Shown here: piece by piece, positions 1-13,100 of the stretch
How the letters are laid out: every line of letters starts with the position of its first letter
How positions within the stretch are numbered: the first letter of the stretch is position 1
DNA from: Timema cristinae
Lineage: Eukaryota; Arthropoda; Insecta; Phasmatodea; Timematidae
NCBI GenBank assembly: GCA_039000515.1
Contig: JBCFYV010000930.1
Location: forward strand, 1 to 64,000
DNA length: 64,000 bases
Direction of reading: 5' to 3'
Made by a program: the position numbers and the translations under genes
The notes under the pieces: model-generated
Seen by the model: the letters and a program-made list of their open reading frames with translations, nothing else
What the model was told of the DNA's origin: nothing
Database searches by the model: none

Positions 1-285
1 TCTGTGTGTTTTTAATGGGGTTGTATCACCAATTTGTACTAAGAGCCATTTAAGCCCTCCTATGAAATGTCTAAAAGGGGTTTATTTTATCATTTTTGGG
101 AACTATTATTTTTATTTTACATAGTATATTGTTTTGTATATTTTTGTTTAAACTTGTTTATTTTGCAAGTTAATTATTATGTCTCTTCCCATGAGGATTT
201 TATTTTTTAAATTATTTCAAGGCCCCTAATGAGCTCACTGGGTAAAGGGCCCTATAATAAAAATTAATAATAATAAAAATCCTCT
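1..285 (+). mobile_element. LINE copy L0: 3' end fragment
   Basis: This matches the 3' UTR of the window's LINE family in order: the GTATCACC-AATTTGTACT-AAGAGCCATT block, a degraded TCCTATG hairpin, the TTCCCATGAGGATTTTATTT block, TTTCAAGGCCCCTAATGA, then a tail of TAATAATAA at about 262-280. The rest of the element lies left of the window. Because it ends in the family's (TAA)n tail, the insertion boundary is near 285. Confidence 0.7.
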
Positions 286-3160
286 CGGTTATGAAATTGT
301 TTAAAAAATTTTTCAAATCGAATAGGACTTTGAAACATCCAAAAATTTAAAAACCCCAGACCATCTGTTTCCCATAAATCTTTTAATATTAGCATGGGAC
401 ATTTTTTTTTATTCCAGCTAGATCAATAAACCTATTAAACCAGCTTTTCCCTCAGTTATATTTATGACAAAAGCATCCCTCTCTCGATGGTAGTTGTCTC
501 TTAGATTACCCAATTTTTATGTTGGTGTAATCAACTATTTTTTACAAAAATTTCGTCAGTAAAAATTTAGAACTGCTGGAACATGCATTGGTGGGATTTT
601 TTTTTTCTTGCAGTAACACGAGCCACTTGTCTGTAAGGTTTTATTCATCCACAATGAGTCCCCCATCCTTGCCAGAAAAAAACTTTAAATCATAAATCAG
701 TTCCTTCTTTACTTTTTTTTTTCTCGGCCCGCACTCATCAGATTCACTTTTTGATTTTCAACTTCAAAATACTCTTTTGTTTCTAAACTACTGCCTCCCA
801 AATCTTCTCTTTATCGTGTTTTGGCCAAAAACATCGGGGAACTTTTGTTGTTCACTTTCATAAGACATAATTTTTTTTTAAAACTTTTTTTTTATAAAAT
901 AATGAAAAGTTTGAATGTTAAAAAAAACTTTCATTTTGGGGCCCACTAGTTCAAAAATTTGTTTTTATATGGTAATCGCGAAAACATGTGGGAATGTGAA
1001 GGGGATCTCCCCTTTCCCCCACACTCCCAACACTGTTTCACTCCTCACTTTTTTTTTTTGGGGGGGGGGCAACCAAAACACCTCTTTTTTGGGTGGAATC
1101 TTCTTTTCGAAGTGTCCCCAATGCTTGGTCTGAATACGCAAAGGGCTAGGCCCCAAGTGATTTTTTTTCCAGGGGGCTTGGGTACTGTAGTAGTTACATG
1201 TTCCAATTTTCTTTTCCCAAACAAAATTAAACCCGGGAACTCTGCGCATGATTATCTTTTCCCAGTTAGAATTTTCCACCCACAAAGGAATTGTAAAGTC
1301 CATATCAAAAACATGTAAACAAAAAATTTTTTTTTTTACATATTTTTCTCTTTACGGGGAAAACTTGAAATTTACCGGGTTTTTTTGGGTTCAACATTTT
1401 CCTATTGCCTTATTATAAGTCTATAACAACTTGAGGTTTCACAACTTGTGCTTCTTAAAACTTGAAAACGCCCCCCCCAACCTTTTGCTTTCACACTAGT
1501 CTTTTTCCCAATGTCGGCCCGTGAGAGGTGAGTGGTGCATTGTTGATAACATCAAGACATCTTTTTATATTGCCATTTATGACATCGGAAAATTTTTGGC
1601 CCTTTGATTGACTATTCTCCTGCTAACAGTTTTTTTAAACAACAGCTGCAGTAATTGTTTTTTCTGTTTTTACAGACAGCCCCTAGTGCGTATGTTTCAT
1701 TATCCGTAGAAACCTGAATAATGTTGGGGAGCTGTAGCAGTTGTCAGTAATTTTTTGGCCCCTTTTCCCTCCCGATACAAAAGTGGATCACTCACGTTCA
1801 TTTTTTAAAAACTTTTTTTTGTCAAAATATTTTTTATGATATCCCTTTTCCCCGATAAATAGAAAACTTTCACAATTTTTCCCGATTTTGACTCGTTTAG
1901 TTTTAAAATTTTTTTTTTCCCAAAATTGAACAGTTTTTTATAGGATTGAATTGGAAAAAAAGCCCCCCATTCTGCCCCCTTTAATAAACCCCATCCAATC
2001 GCTATAATTTTTTTTTTTTGGCGGTTTTTTACATGTCATTTTTTTAAAACCTTTTTTTTTACCCCCATCATGGGTTTAAAATTTTTTTTTTCAACTTTTT
2101 CCCCCATCTCCCCTTTTTTATATTTGGGAAAAAAATTTTAGACCCTTTAATAGTAAGAAAAAATTTTATTAGGCTTACCCCTGAAAAAAATTTTATACGA
2201 AGAATTTTCTTTTTTTTTCCGTTACATTTCCCGCCGTTGGTTTTTGGGGGAAAATTTTTTACTTTAAACTTTTAATTTTAAAGGGCAAAAGTTTTTTTTG
2301 TTTTTTTAAAAAAAGGGGAACCCTTTCTTTTTGATTTTTTGAAAAGGGCCCAAAAGTTTCCCCCAAAAAATTGAGATACCTGTTAGTTTCAAGCACAAAC
2401 GTTTATAAAAAAAAATCACCCCAAAAATTTTTTTTAAAAGTATAAATTTTTTTTTTCCCCAATATTTTTTTACAAAGCTTTTGAATAATATTTTCATTCA
2501 CTCCCCCAAAAATTTTTTTGTGAAAGGAATTTTAATTTTTCCCCCATTTTTTCGTTTTTCCAAACCAATTTTATTTTAAAACCATATGTCTTTTTTCCTT
2601 TTTTCCCCCTTACATTCTTAAAACCCCATTTAAAACAATTTTTTTTGGGAGTTTAAAACAAAAAAAACTGTTACATCACCCACAAAATATGTTTGAAAAT
2701 TTTCCCCCCGGCCCCAAAATTTTTTAAAAAATTTTAAAAGCCCCCCGAACCCCCCCTTTTTGAAAAGGGAAAAAAATTTAAAAAGGGAAAAAAACCCCAA
2801 AAATTTTGTGTAAAATTTTTAAATAATAAAAAATTTTACTTTTTTTTTTTCCCTAAAAAAAGGATAAAATTTTTATGTCAGAGCTTCAAATTATTTTGAC
2901 AATTAAAAAAAAAAAAATTATTCCCCCAAAAATTTCGGACCTCATGAAAATTTTTGGGGGAAATTTTTAAAACCCCCCCCCCCCGAAAAAAATATCCTAT
3001 TAAAAAACATTTTTTAAAATTAACCCCTCAAAAACAGTTTTCAAGGGGAATTTTCCCCCATTTTCCCCCCCTCGCCAAAGTCCTTTTTGTTTCTTTTGGA
3101 AAAAATTTTTCCCCCCCCCATACGGGGGTTTTGGTTTTTAATCCCCCAAAAAAAAAAACC
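286..3160. other. Unidentified degraded sequence, no supportable gene
   Basis: The stretch between the L0 tail and the start of L1 has no LINE similarity that I can see. Parts around 600-860 and 1500-1760 are complex enough to have been coding or intronic once, but no family was recognised and no frame stays open for a convincing distance. From 1.8 kb on it dissolves into A, T and C runs. Confidence 0.5.
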
Positions 3161-6100
3161 CCCCCCTTTTCTTTTTGTAAGAGGGACTAAAAGGTTTTTC
3201 CCCCCCCCCAAAAAACCCCCCCCCCCCCTTTTGCAGGGAAAAATTTTTTTTCCCCCTTTTCCCCTTTTTCATTTTACCCCCCTTTTTCTCCTTCCCCCCC
3301 CCCCCCCCTTTTTCCCCTTTTTTCCTTTTTTTCCCTTTAAAAAATTCCCCTTTTTCTTTTTCCCGTCCCCCTTTTGTTCCATCATGCATGGAAGTTTTTT
3401 TGGCTTCTCCGTTGATGAAAGGGGGGCTTCCCCCGGGCAAAAATTTTGGATAAATCTGCACCCCTTTTTCTCCCGAATGAAAGGTGGGCCGGTTGTAAAT
3501 TTAGTTGTAGGGCCTTTGGGATGAAAAAAAACCCCGGGGGGCCCTACTTTGAGAAAAGATGGTTTTTGGGTTAAAGAAAAGGGGGGGGGTAAAAAATTTG
3601 GGGGTTTTTTCCCCCCCAACCCCCCTTTGCCTCGACAACCTCTTTTTTCCCCGGGGTGCCCCATTGAAGGTTTTTCATATCTTGCGGTCGGTTTTTGGGG
3701 GCCCCCCACCGGGACAGTTTTTTAACAAAAAGGGCCCCTTTTTTTTGGGGTTTAAAAAAACCCCAAAAGGGATCACCCGGGTTACGTTGGTTTCTCCCCC
3801 AGGGGTTTTCCCCCAAAAACGGCATGGCCCCCAGGATTGTCACCCTGGCACTTTTTCTGCTAAATTTTTTCTGACACCTCACCAAGGGGGTTTAAAAATT
3901 TTTGAGGGGGGGAAAAGGGGAAAACCCTCCAGCCCCCCAAATTTGGGGAAAAAAACCCCCCAGGTGGTTTAGGCCCAGCCCCCCTTCCCGGTGGTGTATC
4001 GGGGTAGAGGAAAATGAAAGTTTAAGGAGGAAGAAAATTTTTTCCTCGAAAGAGTGAAAAAAATGGGGCAGGCAATCTAATTTATCAATCAGAAAATGTA
4101 TGTGGCCCCCAAAGATTTTTAAAAAAAGAATTCAGTCCCCAAAAATAAAAAGGGAAATTTGGAAAAAACCCTTTTTTCAAAAGTCTAAAATACCCCGGGG
4201 GAAAGGGTTTTGGGGGCCCCATAGGTCCCCCAATGTTTTTTGGGAAAAGTGGTCTTGCTATTAAAAACCCCCCCGGGTGGCATTGAGGATATCTGTATGG
4301 AGCTTTCCCCCAAAAAAGTTTTAAAAAGTGTATGCCCTTAAAAAAAAAAAAGGTATGGACAGAGAAAAAAATGAACGTATTTTCCCCCCCCTTTTTCGGG
4401 CCCTACCCTTTTTCCCAAAAAAGGGGGGCCGAGTGGGTTTCCCCGTGCTCAGGGGTCCCCGGGCCCAAAAAAAAGTCCCAACCCCCCCGGGGGTGTTTTT
4501 TTTGCCCAAAGGGAAATTTTTGGGATAAAAAAAGTGCGATTTTGGTTTTTTTAACCCCAAACCCCCGAGGATTTTTTGGGGGGAAGGCTCTCGAAACACC
4601 ACGTGAGTCTTTTCCCCCAAAGGCTAAACTGCCCAAAAGGGTTTCCCCTTTTGGGGGCGTGGGGGCGGGTCTGTCTGGGGAAAGGAACCTTTTGAGAAAA
4701 ACCCCCCCCCCGGTTACAATTCGAAATGAAGGGTTATATTCCCCCGGCACCCCAATGAATTTTTTTTTCTGTCAGGCCCGGGGTTTTCCCCCCCCCCTTC
4801 ATAAACCCCTAGTGTCCCCGGGAATCCCCAAAAATTCCCCCAAACCCCAAAAATTTCCCCAAGTTACTTGCTAAAAAAGCAACACGACCCCCCAAAAATT
4901 TTTTTATTTGGGCTCTTTTTGAAAAAATTACAGTGATTTCCCAAAAAACCCAAAAACTGTTGCCCCCCAAAAATTTTTAAAAAAAACCAAACCCACGTTT
5001 CCCCCCCCTATACCACCAAAAAAACCCCCTCGGAAAACCCCCCAAAGAATTTTTCCCAAAAAGGAAACCCCCCCCAGCCAACCTGGTTGAACCTTTTGAA
5101 TCCCGGGCCCCCCTCCCGGTCCCCCCAGGTCCCCCCTGGGGTTTTTAAAACACGGGGGGGTTGTGGGTTTTTGGGCCCCCGCACTGCCCCTTGGGGGGGG
5201 GTTTTAAAAGGGGGGGTTTTTGGAAAAAAGGGGGGGGAGGGGGGGGCCCACCAAAAGGGGGAAACCCCCCTTTGGGCCCCTTTTTTTTGAGGACCAGCGA
5301 TGGGACCCCCCAAAATTTTTTAAAAACGAAAAGGGGTTTTTAAAGGGCCCTTTAAAAAACCCCACCTAAGGGTTTTCTACAGTTTTCCCAAAAAAAAACA
5401 GAGACAACCCCAAGCCTCTCCCCCATTGGGTAGGTCCAGGAGGGGGCCCGGGGAAAAGGGGAAAAGTACTTAAAAAGGTTTTTCAACCCTTTTTTTTTTC
5501 TTAAAGGATAGTGACATGGATTGCCCCCGGGTAACTTAAAATTTTTTAAAAATTAAAAAAAATATGTCGTTATTTTAATAGAATTGTAGGGGTTTCTTTG
5601 TCGTCAACCCCCTTTTTGGTTTTTTTAAAAACGTAGCCCCTGGATTGGCTGGGTTTTTTTTGGAGTGCCAGTTTCTTATTTTTCCCAGGTGCTTGTTTAG
5701 CGGAACCGAAAAAGGGGGGGGAAAGGGGAAACGGCGGAACCCCTTTTTCCGTTGAACCCGGGGGGGGAAGGGTTTTGGGTTTTTGGGGATTTTTTTGGGT
5801 GTGAACGGAAAAGGGAAAAAAGGGTTTTTGGGTGTTCGCGGGTGAAAGGGGTTTTAAAAAAAGGTTTTTTCGAAGTTTTTTGGGTTTGAAGGATAGAAAA
5901 GCTGGTTGGGTTTTTTTGGTTTTGGGGGGGTTTTTAAGACGGAGAAAAAAACACACAAACTGTTGACGATTTTGGGTTTTTTCTCGAAGAGGGTTTGGCC
6001 CCCAAACCCCAAAAGGGGGGGGGCTTGCTTCCCCCGGGTTTACTGATGCCCCGGGGGGGGGTTCTGTCAGCCCCCTTTTATACCCCAATTTTAGGTTTTT

Positions 6101-9100
6101 TTCCCCCAGCGCCCAATTTGCACGAGCGGATAAGTAAGTGGGGGAAAATTGGTGGACATTGAAAATTTTTAAAAGGGGGGGGGAGGGGGGGTTTTGAGCA
6201 TGCCTTTTGGGCCCCCTTTTTTTAAAAAAAAAAGCGTTTTTTTTGAGAAAAAATGGAGAAAGGGGCCCCCCCGGGTAAATCTTTATTCGTGTTTTTGGGG
6301 AAAAATTTAAAAAAAATAATTTTTTTTCCCCAAAATTTCCCATCTTGGGATCAGAAGATCATTTTCCCCCCCAAATTATAACCCCATGCCTTTTTTTTGG
6401 GGAGTAGATTTTATTTTCCCCCCCCACAAGCCATGCTTTGATCGAGTAGGGAGGGTGGTTTATCCAGCCCAAGTAAACCAATTTAACCCCTAAGTTTATA
6501 AAAAAATTTTTATCCTGTCTCATGGATTGCTTTTCCCCGAGTCTCCCTTTTGACGTATGCTGCATCAAAATTCCCCGGGGAGCCTGTCAAAAGGGGCGAC
6601 CTAGGGGCCCCTTTTTTAACAATTTTTCCCCCCCCTATATCATTTTTGGGGGATTTTAAACGATAACATGGTGGAGGGGTTCCCCCCAAATTTTTAACCC
6701 CCGACGCCCGCGTGGATGGAAAGAGGATTACTTTTTTTCCCCCGGGGAAAAAATTTGGGGTTAATAAAATCCGGGCCCCCCGCACATACTTATCTTTAAT
6801 GGTGTTTTTTTGCCAAAAGACCTAACTTTATGTAGCCCCGGGGAATGCCTGCACCATTTTTTTTGGGGGGTTCCCCTCGGGTTTTCCCATTTCGGCAGTG
6901 TCATTACCCCCCCTTTTCCCCTTTTCCCCCTTCAAGATCCCCCAGAAAAAGCGCGGATCCCCCAAAAAAATGAGTCCCCAAAAAGTGCTGAAAAAATTTT
7001 TGATTCCGTAAAACCCGCCTTTTTTTTTGTTGAATCCTGACGCGATTTTAAAGGGCCCGGGGGATTTTTTTTGGGGCGGTCATCGTGGCGGTGAGGGCCC
7101 CCCCCATCCCTAAATTCGCCCCCCCCCTCCCTTTTGGGGCCTTTTGGGGGGCGAGGATTTTTGGGGGGGATTTCCGGGCCCCCCCCCCCCCCCAACCCCC
7201 CCCCCCACCCCCACCCTTTTCTTTTAAAACCAAAAGCCCCCAACCCCCTTGGGAAAAATTTGGATTTTTTGGAACGGATTCTGCTTTTTGGGGGAGTTCC
7301 TTCATGTCATTCTGGAAAGTAGAGAGGGTCTTGGGGGAAAAATTTTTTTTATACCCTTAAAATTTTCCCCTACCAAAATAAGGTTTGGGAAAAAAATCCG
7401 TAAAATTTTTAAAAAAGGGCCCAAAAAATTTCCAAAAAAATTTTCCCCGCTCTCATGTCTAACGGTTCACTGTTCCCCCTGTGGAGTTCGTTAATGGATT
7501 GGGTTTGGGGGTTCGTTTTTTTTTTTTGCACTGCTAGCCCCAATTTTAAAAAAATTCGCCCCCTTTAAGTGGAAAAACCCGCGCCATGGGGGTTGGCCAA
7601 AAAGGGGGGGGTTTTGGGGGGTTATTTTAAAAAATTCCCTTTTCCCCAAAAAACCGGCCCCCCCCAGCCTTTTTGGGCCAGACGGGAAATTTATTATGAG
7701 GGGGGGGTTTAGTCAGCTAAGCCCCCTTTTTGGGCAGGGGATTCTTTTTTGAAATCTACAATAGTGGGTTTTTTGGGAAAATTTTTTAGTTCCCCCCATA
7801 TGGAGGAAAGGGAAAACCTTAAAAAACCCTTTTTCATAAAAGTTTTGGGGGAAAATAAATTAGAAAAGGGGGAAAAAAATATTAGACCCATAGCTTTTTA
7901 AAAAATTTTTTTTTAAAATATTGGAAAAAAATTTTTTTTAAAAAGCCCCTTTAATATTTTGGGGGTTTTGGAAACCCCCCCAAATTTTTTTTTTTTAAAA
8001 TTCAATGTGGTTTTTCGCCCTTTTAAACCCCCCCCGGTGGATCATCTTGTCTGTTAGAGACGGCTATTCGTGACGCTTTTAAAAAAAAAAGAGCATCTTC
8101 TGGCTGTCTTTTCGTTGGGGGAAAGCGTAAGACCCCCCCCTGGGGACGGGTTTTTTTTAAAAACTTTTTAATTTGGGGTTTCGAAAGGGGAACCTTCCTT
8201 CTTTTATATCCTTTTTTTTTGTTTTTATAGACACTTTGGGTAAGGTTTAAAAACACCTTATCCCATGATTTTATTCATGGAAATGGGGTGCCCTGCCCCG
8301 GTAGTATTCTGAGCTTTTTTTTCCCCCCTTTTGCGAAATTAGCTTGTTGAAACGTTTCGCTTGCCCCCCGTTCATACCTCCCCTTTGGGGGGTGACTACG
8401 CAATTTTTTTTCAGTTTTGTCAAGTTCCACAGGGCTGAACGGGCCTTTTTTTTTTAAAAAAGGGGCCCCCCTTTTTTTTAAAAAAATCTTTTGGTCGTGG
8501 GACTTTGCTTCTCTTTTTGCCAAGGGCGACGGGGGTTTTTTTCCTTTTCCCCCGTTTTTTGGAATTTCCCGCCAAAAACCCCAGTTTTTTTTTTAAAAAA
8601 AAACCCCCTTTTTTTTTCGTTCCCAAAGAGTAAGGGGGGGTTTTAAATTAAAAAGGATCCCCCACACAAAGACCTTTTAAAATGAGGTGTATTAAAAAAC
8701 TTTTTAAACCCCGCTCAAAGTGATTAGCGGTTTTTGTCCTGGGGTGCCAGAAAAGGGAAAAAACCCTTGATTCCCCCTGTAAAGGGCGTTGGTAAAATCA
8801 AAATTTAGACTTTTTGGGGTTTTTTTTCAAAAGGGAATCGTGACCCCTCGGCGTTTAAAAAGCTTTAAAAGTGTTAAAACCCCCGCGGGTTTTCGATGGC
8901 CCGGGGCCCCCTTTTGTCCCCCTTTTAGTTTTTACCCGGGGGCCCCCCCCTTTTGGGCCCTTTTCCGGGGGGGCCTATTTTTTGGCACTTATTTTTTTTG
9001 AACCCTTTTATTGTTTTTCCAGAACATTTTTTTCCTCCCCCCTGTGTTTCATCCCCCTAACCTTTTTTTCCTTGATAAAACCCAAAAACCCCGGCCCCGG

Positions 9101-10190
9101 GGGGGGTCCAGATTTTTTGGTTTTCGAAAAGTGTGGGATAGTCCCCCCCAAAAAAAGGGTTTTTCCCCATATCACCGGTCAGTTTTCCCTTTTGGAAAAA
9201 TTTTTTCCTTCCGAAATCCCCCCTTTTGATTTCCCCCAAATTTCCAAAAGGGAAACCCCCCCCCTCAACCCTTTTTGGGGTTTCCCCAAACCCCATCTAA
9301 ACTTATGACTCTAATTTGGGGAACCCCGGGGGATGTGTTTTGTTGTGGAAGGATTCAATATAAAATTTGGTTTTTTAAAGGGAAAAAGTTTTTTTTTCGG
9401 GGTGAATTAAAAAGTAATTTTTAAATCTCTTTGTTTTTTTTTTCCGAAATAGTCAGCGTTTTTTTTTTTTCCTCGGGCCCCGGGGTTATGGGGTGCCTTT
9501 TTTTGGGGTTGTCCCCTCTTCAACTTCTGGAATCCTTGTGAAAAATTTTTTTCATGACCCAAAAATTTTTTAAAAATTTATTTCAAAAACACCGGGCCCC
9601 CTCTTTTTGGGGAAAATTTCCTGGAAAAAGCTGGTCTTTCGGGGAAAAAGAAAGGGGGGACCAGGTTCCCAAAGGGGCGTCAGCACGCCTTTTCCCCAAA
9701 GGGGGGAGTTTTTTTAAAAATAAATGTTTTTTTCCCCAAAGGGGTTTTTTTGGTTTTGGGTAGGTGTTACGCACCTGGAAAAGAGCAGTGGATTTTGGCC
9801 CCCCCTTTTTAGAACAAGCGGGGGGCCCTAAGGGCGGTTTGTCGGATGGCCCTTTCTTTTTCGAAAGTTAGGGGGGGGGGAAAGTACCCTGACGAGACTC
9901 CGCGGGGGGGAAAAAAAATTTTTAAAACCCTAGGGGTTTTTACTAAGGGGGAAAAACCCCTCCTTTATTGTGAAAAATTTTGCTTGCCCCCCCTTTGTGT
10001 GACCCCCCCCTTTTTAAGGGAAAAGGTCGCAAAGAAACCCCCATTCCCCCTTTCGGACTTATTTTTTAAAAAGGGGACTCTTTGTTTTTTATTTTTGAAA
10101 AACGCTGAAGGGGGTTTTTTGGGGTTTTCCCCCAAAATTTTTTTCGCAGGCGAATCTTTTTTGTGCCATTTGAGTCCTTTTTTAAAGTGC
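3160..10190 (+). mobile_element. LINE copy L1 (I-like), full span, unreadable ORFs
   Basis: Landmarks of the family occur in order. The leader motif TGTAAGAGGGACTAAAAGG is at about 3177, and the spacer ending in the Cys/His-coding words of ORF1 runs through 3.9-5.5 kb. The end of ORF1 (CTTAAAGGATAGTGACATGG) is at 5500. The ORF2 start is at about 5565 (ATGTCGTTATTTTAATAGAA). Endonuclease words follow at 6.4-6.9 kb, reverse-transcriptase words at 7.7-8.1 kb (for example GATCATCTTGTCTGTTAGAG), RNase H words at 9.0-9.9 kb, and the ORF2 end (TGTGCCATTTGAGTCC) at about 10165. The span is about 0.7 kb longer than intact L5 because of an extra block at 5612-6345. Its 3' UTR is cut off by the start of L2. 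No frame can be trusted. Confidence 0.75.
5612..6345. other. Extra block inside the L1 endonuclease region
   Basis: ORF2 of L1 starts normally at about 5565 and resumes at about 6345 with the words for the segment around codon 30 (CATCTTG, then a match to the GAGACCCACTTCC region). The intervening 730 bases have no counterpart in L3, L5 or L7. The block is unusually G-rich on the plus strand, and its complement is open for about 250 codons, but the composition (Lys, Pro, Phe) is what run-rich sequence yields. It may be an inserted element or a misassembly; I could not identify it. Confidence 0.4.
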
Positions 10191-13100
10191 CCCCCCCCCG
10201 GGCCCCCCGGGGTTTAAAAAAAGTCAGCAGAAACCCCCATGTTGTCGTAAGAGGCGCCCTTTTAAAAAGGGGGAGGCTTCTTTTTCAGGCGTACCCCCCT
10301 TGGGGGAAATTTCCTTTTTTCTAAAAATTTTTCCCTTTTCCCCAAAAACATTTTCTTCCCCCTTTTACCCCCTTTTTTTTTACTTTCCCCCCCTTTCCCC
10401 CTTAAAACTACCCCTTTCCCTTTTTTTTCCCTTTTTTCCCCCCCGTTTTTTCCCGCACAGGGGGGTTTGGCCTTTTTCCCCTTTTCAAACCCCTTTGGGA
10501 ACTAACCCCTTCTTCTTGTTTATTTTTGGGGATACCCTGCCTTGAGCTCCCCAATAAAAATGCGCCGGGTTTTTTGGGGGAAAAGGGGTTTAAAAAAATT
10601 TTCTTTTTTAAAGGTTAAAGGGAATTGAACCAACCTTTTTTTTTTGGTATTTTCCCCCTTGAGAAAAAAACCCCCCTTTTTTCATAAAAGGGCCCCCAAC
10701 GAAAAAAATTTTGCACTTTTTTTCCCTTCACGGGGGTGCGGTAAAAAATTTTTTTCCCGGGGATGCTTCATATAAAGGTTTTCATGTCTGGTCTTTTGGA
10801 GCCCCTCTCGGGAGTGTTAACGGGGCCCCCAAATTTTTTGGTTTTAAAAACCCCCCAAAAGGGGTTTTAAACCCCGGGTTCCCCTTTTGAGAAAAATTTT
10901 CCCCGGTTTTTCCCCCCCAAATATGATTGGTCTTTTTTCCCCCGGGGGTGACACCTTATTTTTCCGCGGGGGCCCCCTTACTCCCAAAATTTTGCTGGGC
11001 ATCTTACTGCCCCGGCCCCCAGGGGTATTTTTTTTGATAAGAGGGGGAAAGGGGGAAAGCCGCCCCGACCGGGGTTTTTTTAAAAAGCCGGGAAAGGGGT
11101 TGTAAAAGGGCCCCGCCCCTTTCCCCCTTTTTATGTCTCGAGGGGGTAAAAATGAAGATTGAAACGGGGGCAGTAAAATTTTTCCCCAAAAAGGTTTTAT
11201 AAATGGAAGCGGGGAAAAACTGGTTTTAATTTTAAAGGAAAAAATGGCGAGGGCCCCCCTTTGATTAAAAAACCCCTTTTCCCCAAAAATAAAAACCCCA
11301 AAATTTTTTAGGGGAAATTTTTCGAAATCCCCTTGATTTTAAAACGGTAAATATACAGGTAAAGGGGGGAGCCCCAAGGTTCCTCAATGTTTGAAGGAAA
11401 GTGGTCATTGTTTTTTACCTGACTGCGTAGGCTTTTTTTGGGATCTGTGGGAGCTTTCCCCCCTAATCCCCCCACCCAATTTTTTTGGTATTTGGGCACA
11501 AAAAAAAATTTTGGGGGAAGGGGAAAAAGGGGAAAACGGGGTAGGGGGATCCCCATATTTGCGACTAAAAATTTTTCCCCCAAAAAGGAAAGGGCCGGCA
11601 AAAGGGGGCCCCCTGTCAGGGTTTTCCCGGGCCCTATTCCCTAAACCCCCCCGGGGGTGTTTTCAGTGCCAGGGGAAATTTTGGGATTCCCCCGCTGCAA
11701 GCCCTGGTAAGCCAACCCGTGCGGTTGTGGACAGGAGGCTCACGAAAAACCCCCCGGGGTTCCCCCCAAATACTGCGACAACTGTTAAAAGGGGGGGCCC
11801 CCCCGCTGTCTCGGGGGCCTTTCCCAAAAAAAAAGGGGGGAGAAAAAAAAGGTCCTGGAGATACAATCTGAAAAGAAAAAACTCAAAAATTTTTAAAAGG
11901 ACGCAAGAATAGTATCAAAAAAAAGCCCCCGGTATTTTAAAATTTTTTTGCCGGGGGGTCAGTCAAAATATAAACTTTTCCCGACCCCCCCAAAATTTCG
12001 CCCCCTTAATATTGCTAAGGAAAACCAAACGGGAAATGCCCTTTGGGGGGTTTTTTGAACATTTTATGTTGATTCCGCGCCAAAAACTGGGCGCCCTTTT
12101 AAATTTTTTAAAAAGGAAAAGGCCCCAAAACCCCCCCAAAAAAGATGTCTCCCCCCCAACCTTTTTCCCGAGGAGGGCCTCCCCGAGGAACTCCCCGAGC
12201 CACCTGGGGGGGACCCCCCCCCCCCGGGGCCCCGGGGGGGAAACCCCGAGCACGCCCGGGGAACACCCCCTAAAAACCCTTAAAAAGGGCCCCCAAAAAA
12301 AATTGGCCGGCCCTTTTTTTAGCCTTCCACACCCCCCCTTTGGGTTCGGGGGAGGGGACGAGTTGGGAACGGTGAGGGGCTAAGGCGATTCCCCCTGGTG
12401 CCTTGGGGGAAAGGACCGGGGGGAAAAGCCCTTTCCCCCCTTTTTTTAAAAAAAACTGTCGAAAAAGGGGGTTTAAAACCTTTTTGAACAAGGATCCCAA
12501 TACCCAGTCTTTTCCCCAAAAAAAGCCCCAAGGGGGCCCTTTTCCCCCCGTGGAAGGGGGAAAAGGGGGGCTGCGAAAGGCCCAAAAGGGCCCTTAAAAA
12601 GGGCCTTTTTAAAAAAATTTTTTTTTTTTAAAAAGGGGTAGTGAAAAAGGGTTGCTTGAGGATAACTAAATTTCATAATAATAAACTTATTTTCCCCCAT
12701 ACAATGGAATTTTTAAGGGGGGTTTTTTGGTTGTGTAGAGGGGGAAAAAAACTAATTTTAAATTTTCCCCCCTGCATCCTTTTTCCAATTTTTTTGTTTT
12801 TTGGAGACCCCCTTCCCCCCCAAATGACAAAAACCCATGCTTCGTGGGTTTTTATTTTTTTCGTCCCCACAAGCCCCTTTTTTGGGGGGGGGGGGTAGCG
12901 GAAAGGTTTTTGGGTATATTCGCACGAAGTACCCATTTTTACATCAAGAATTTTTATATTTTTCTTTTTTTCCCCCCTGATCGCTTTCAGGTTCCCTTCC
13001 TTTTTGGGGGTAACCCCCCCTGCTGAAATTTTTTCCTCCCGCCAGGTGAACGTGTTTTTTTGAGGGACATAGAGGCCCCCTTTTTTCAACTTCCCCCCCC

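Noticed and set aside
5570..6343. 257-codon minus-strand frame spanning the extra block in L1
   Set aside because: Its end is plus-strand ORF2 start sequence read backwards and its composition is that of run-rich sequence; no domain seen.
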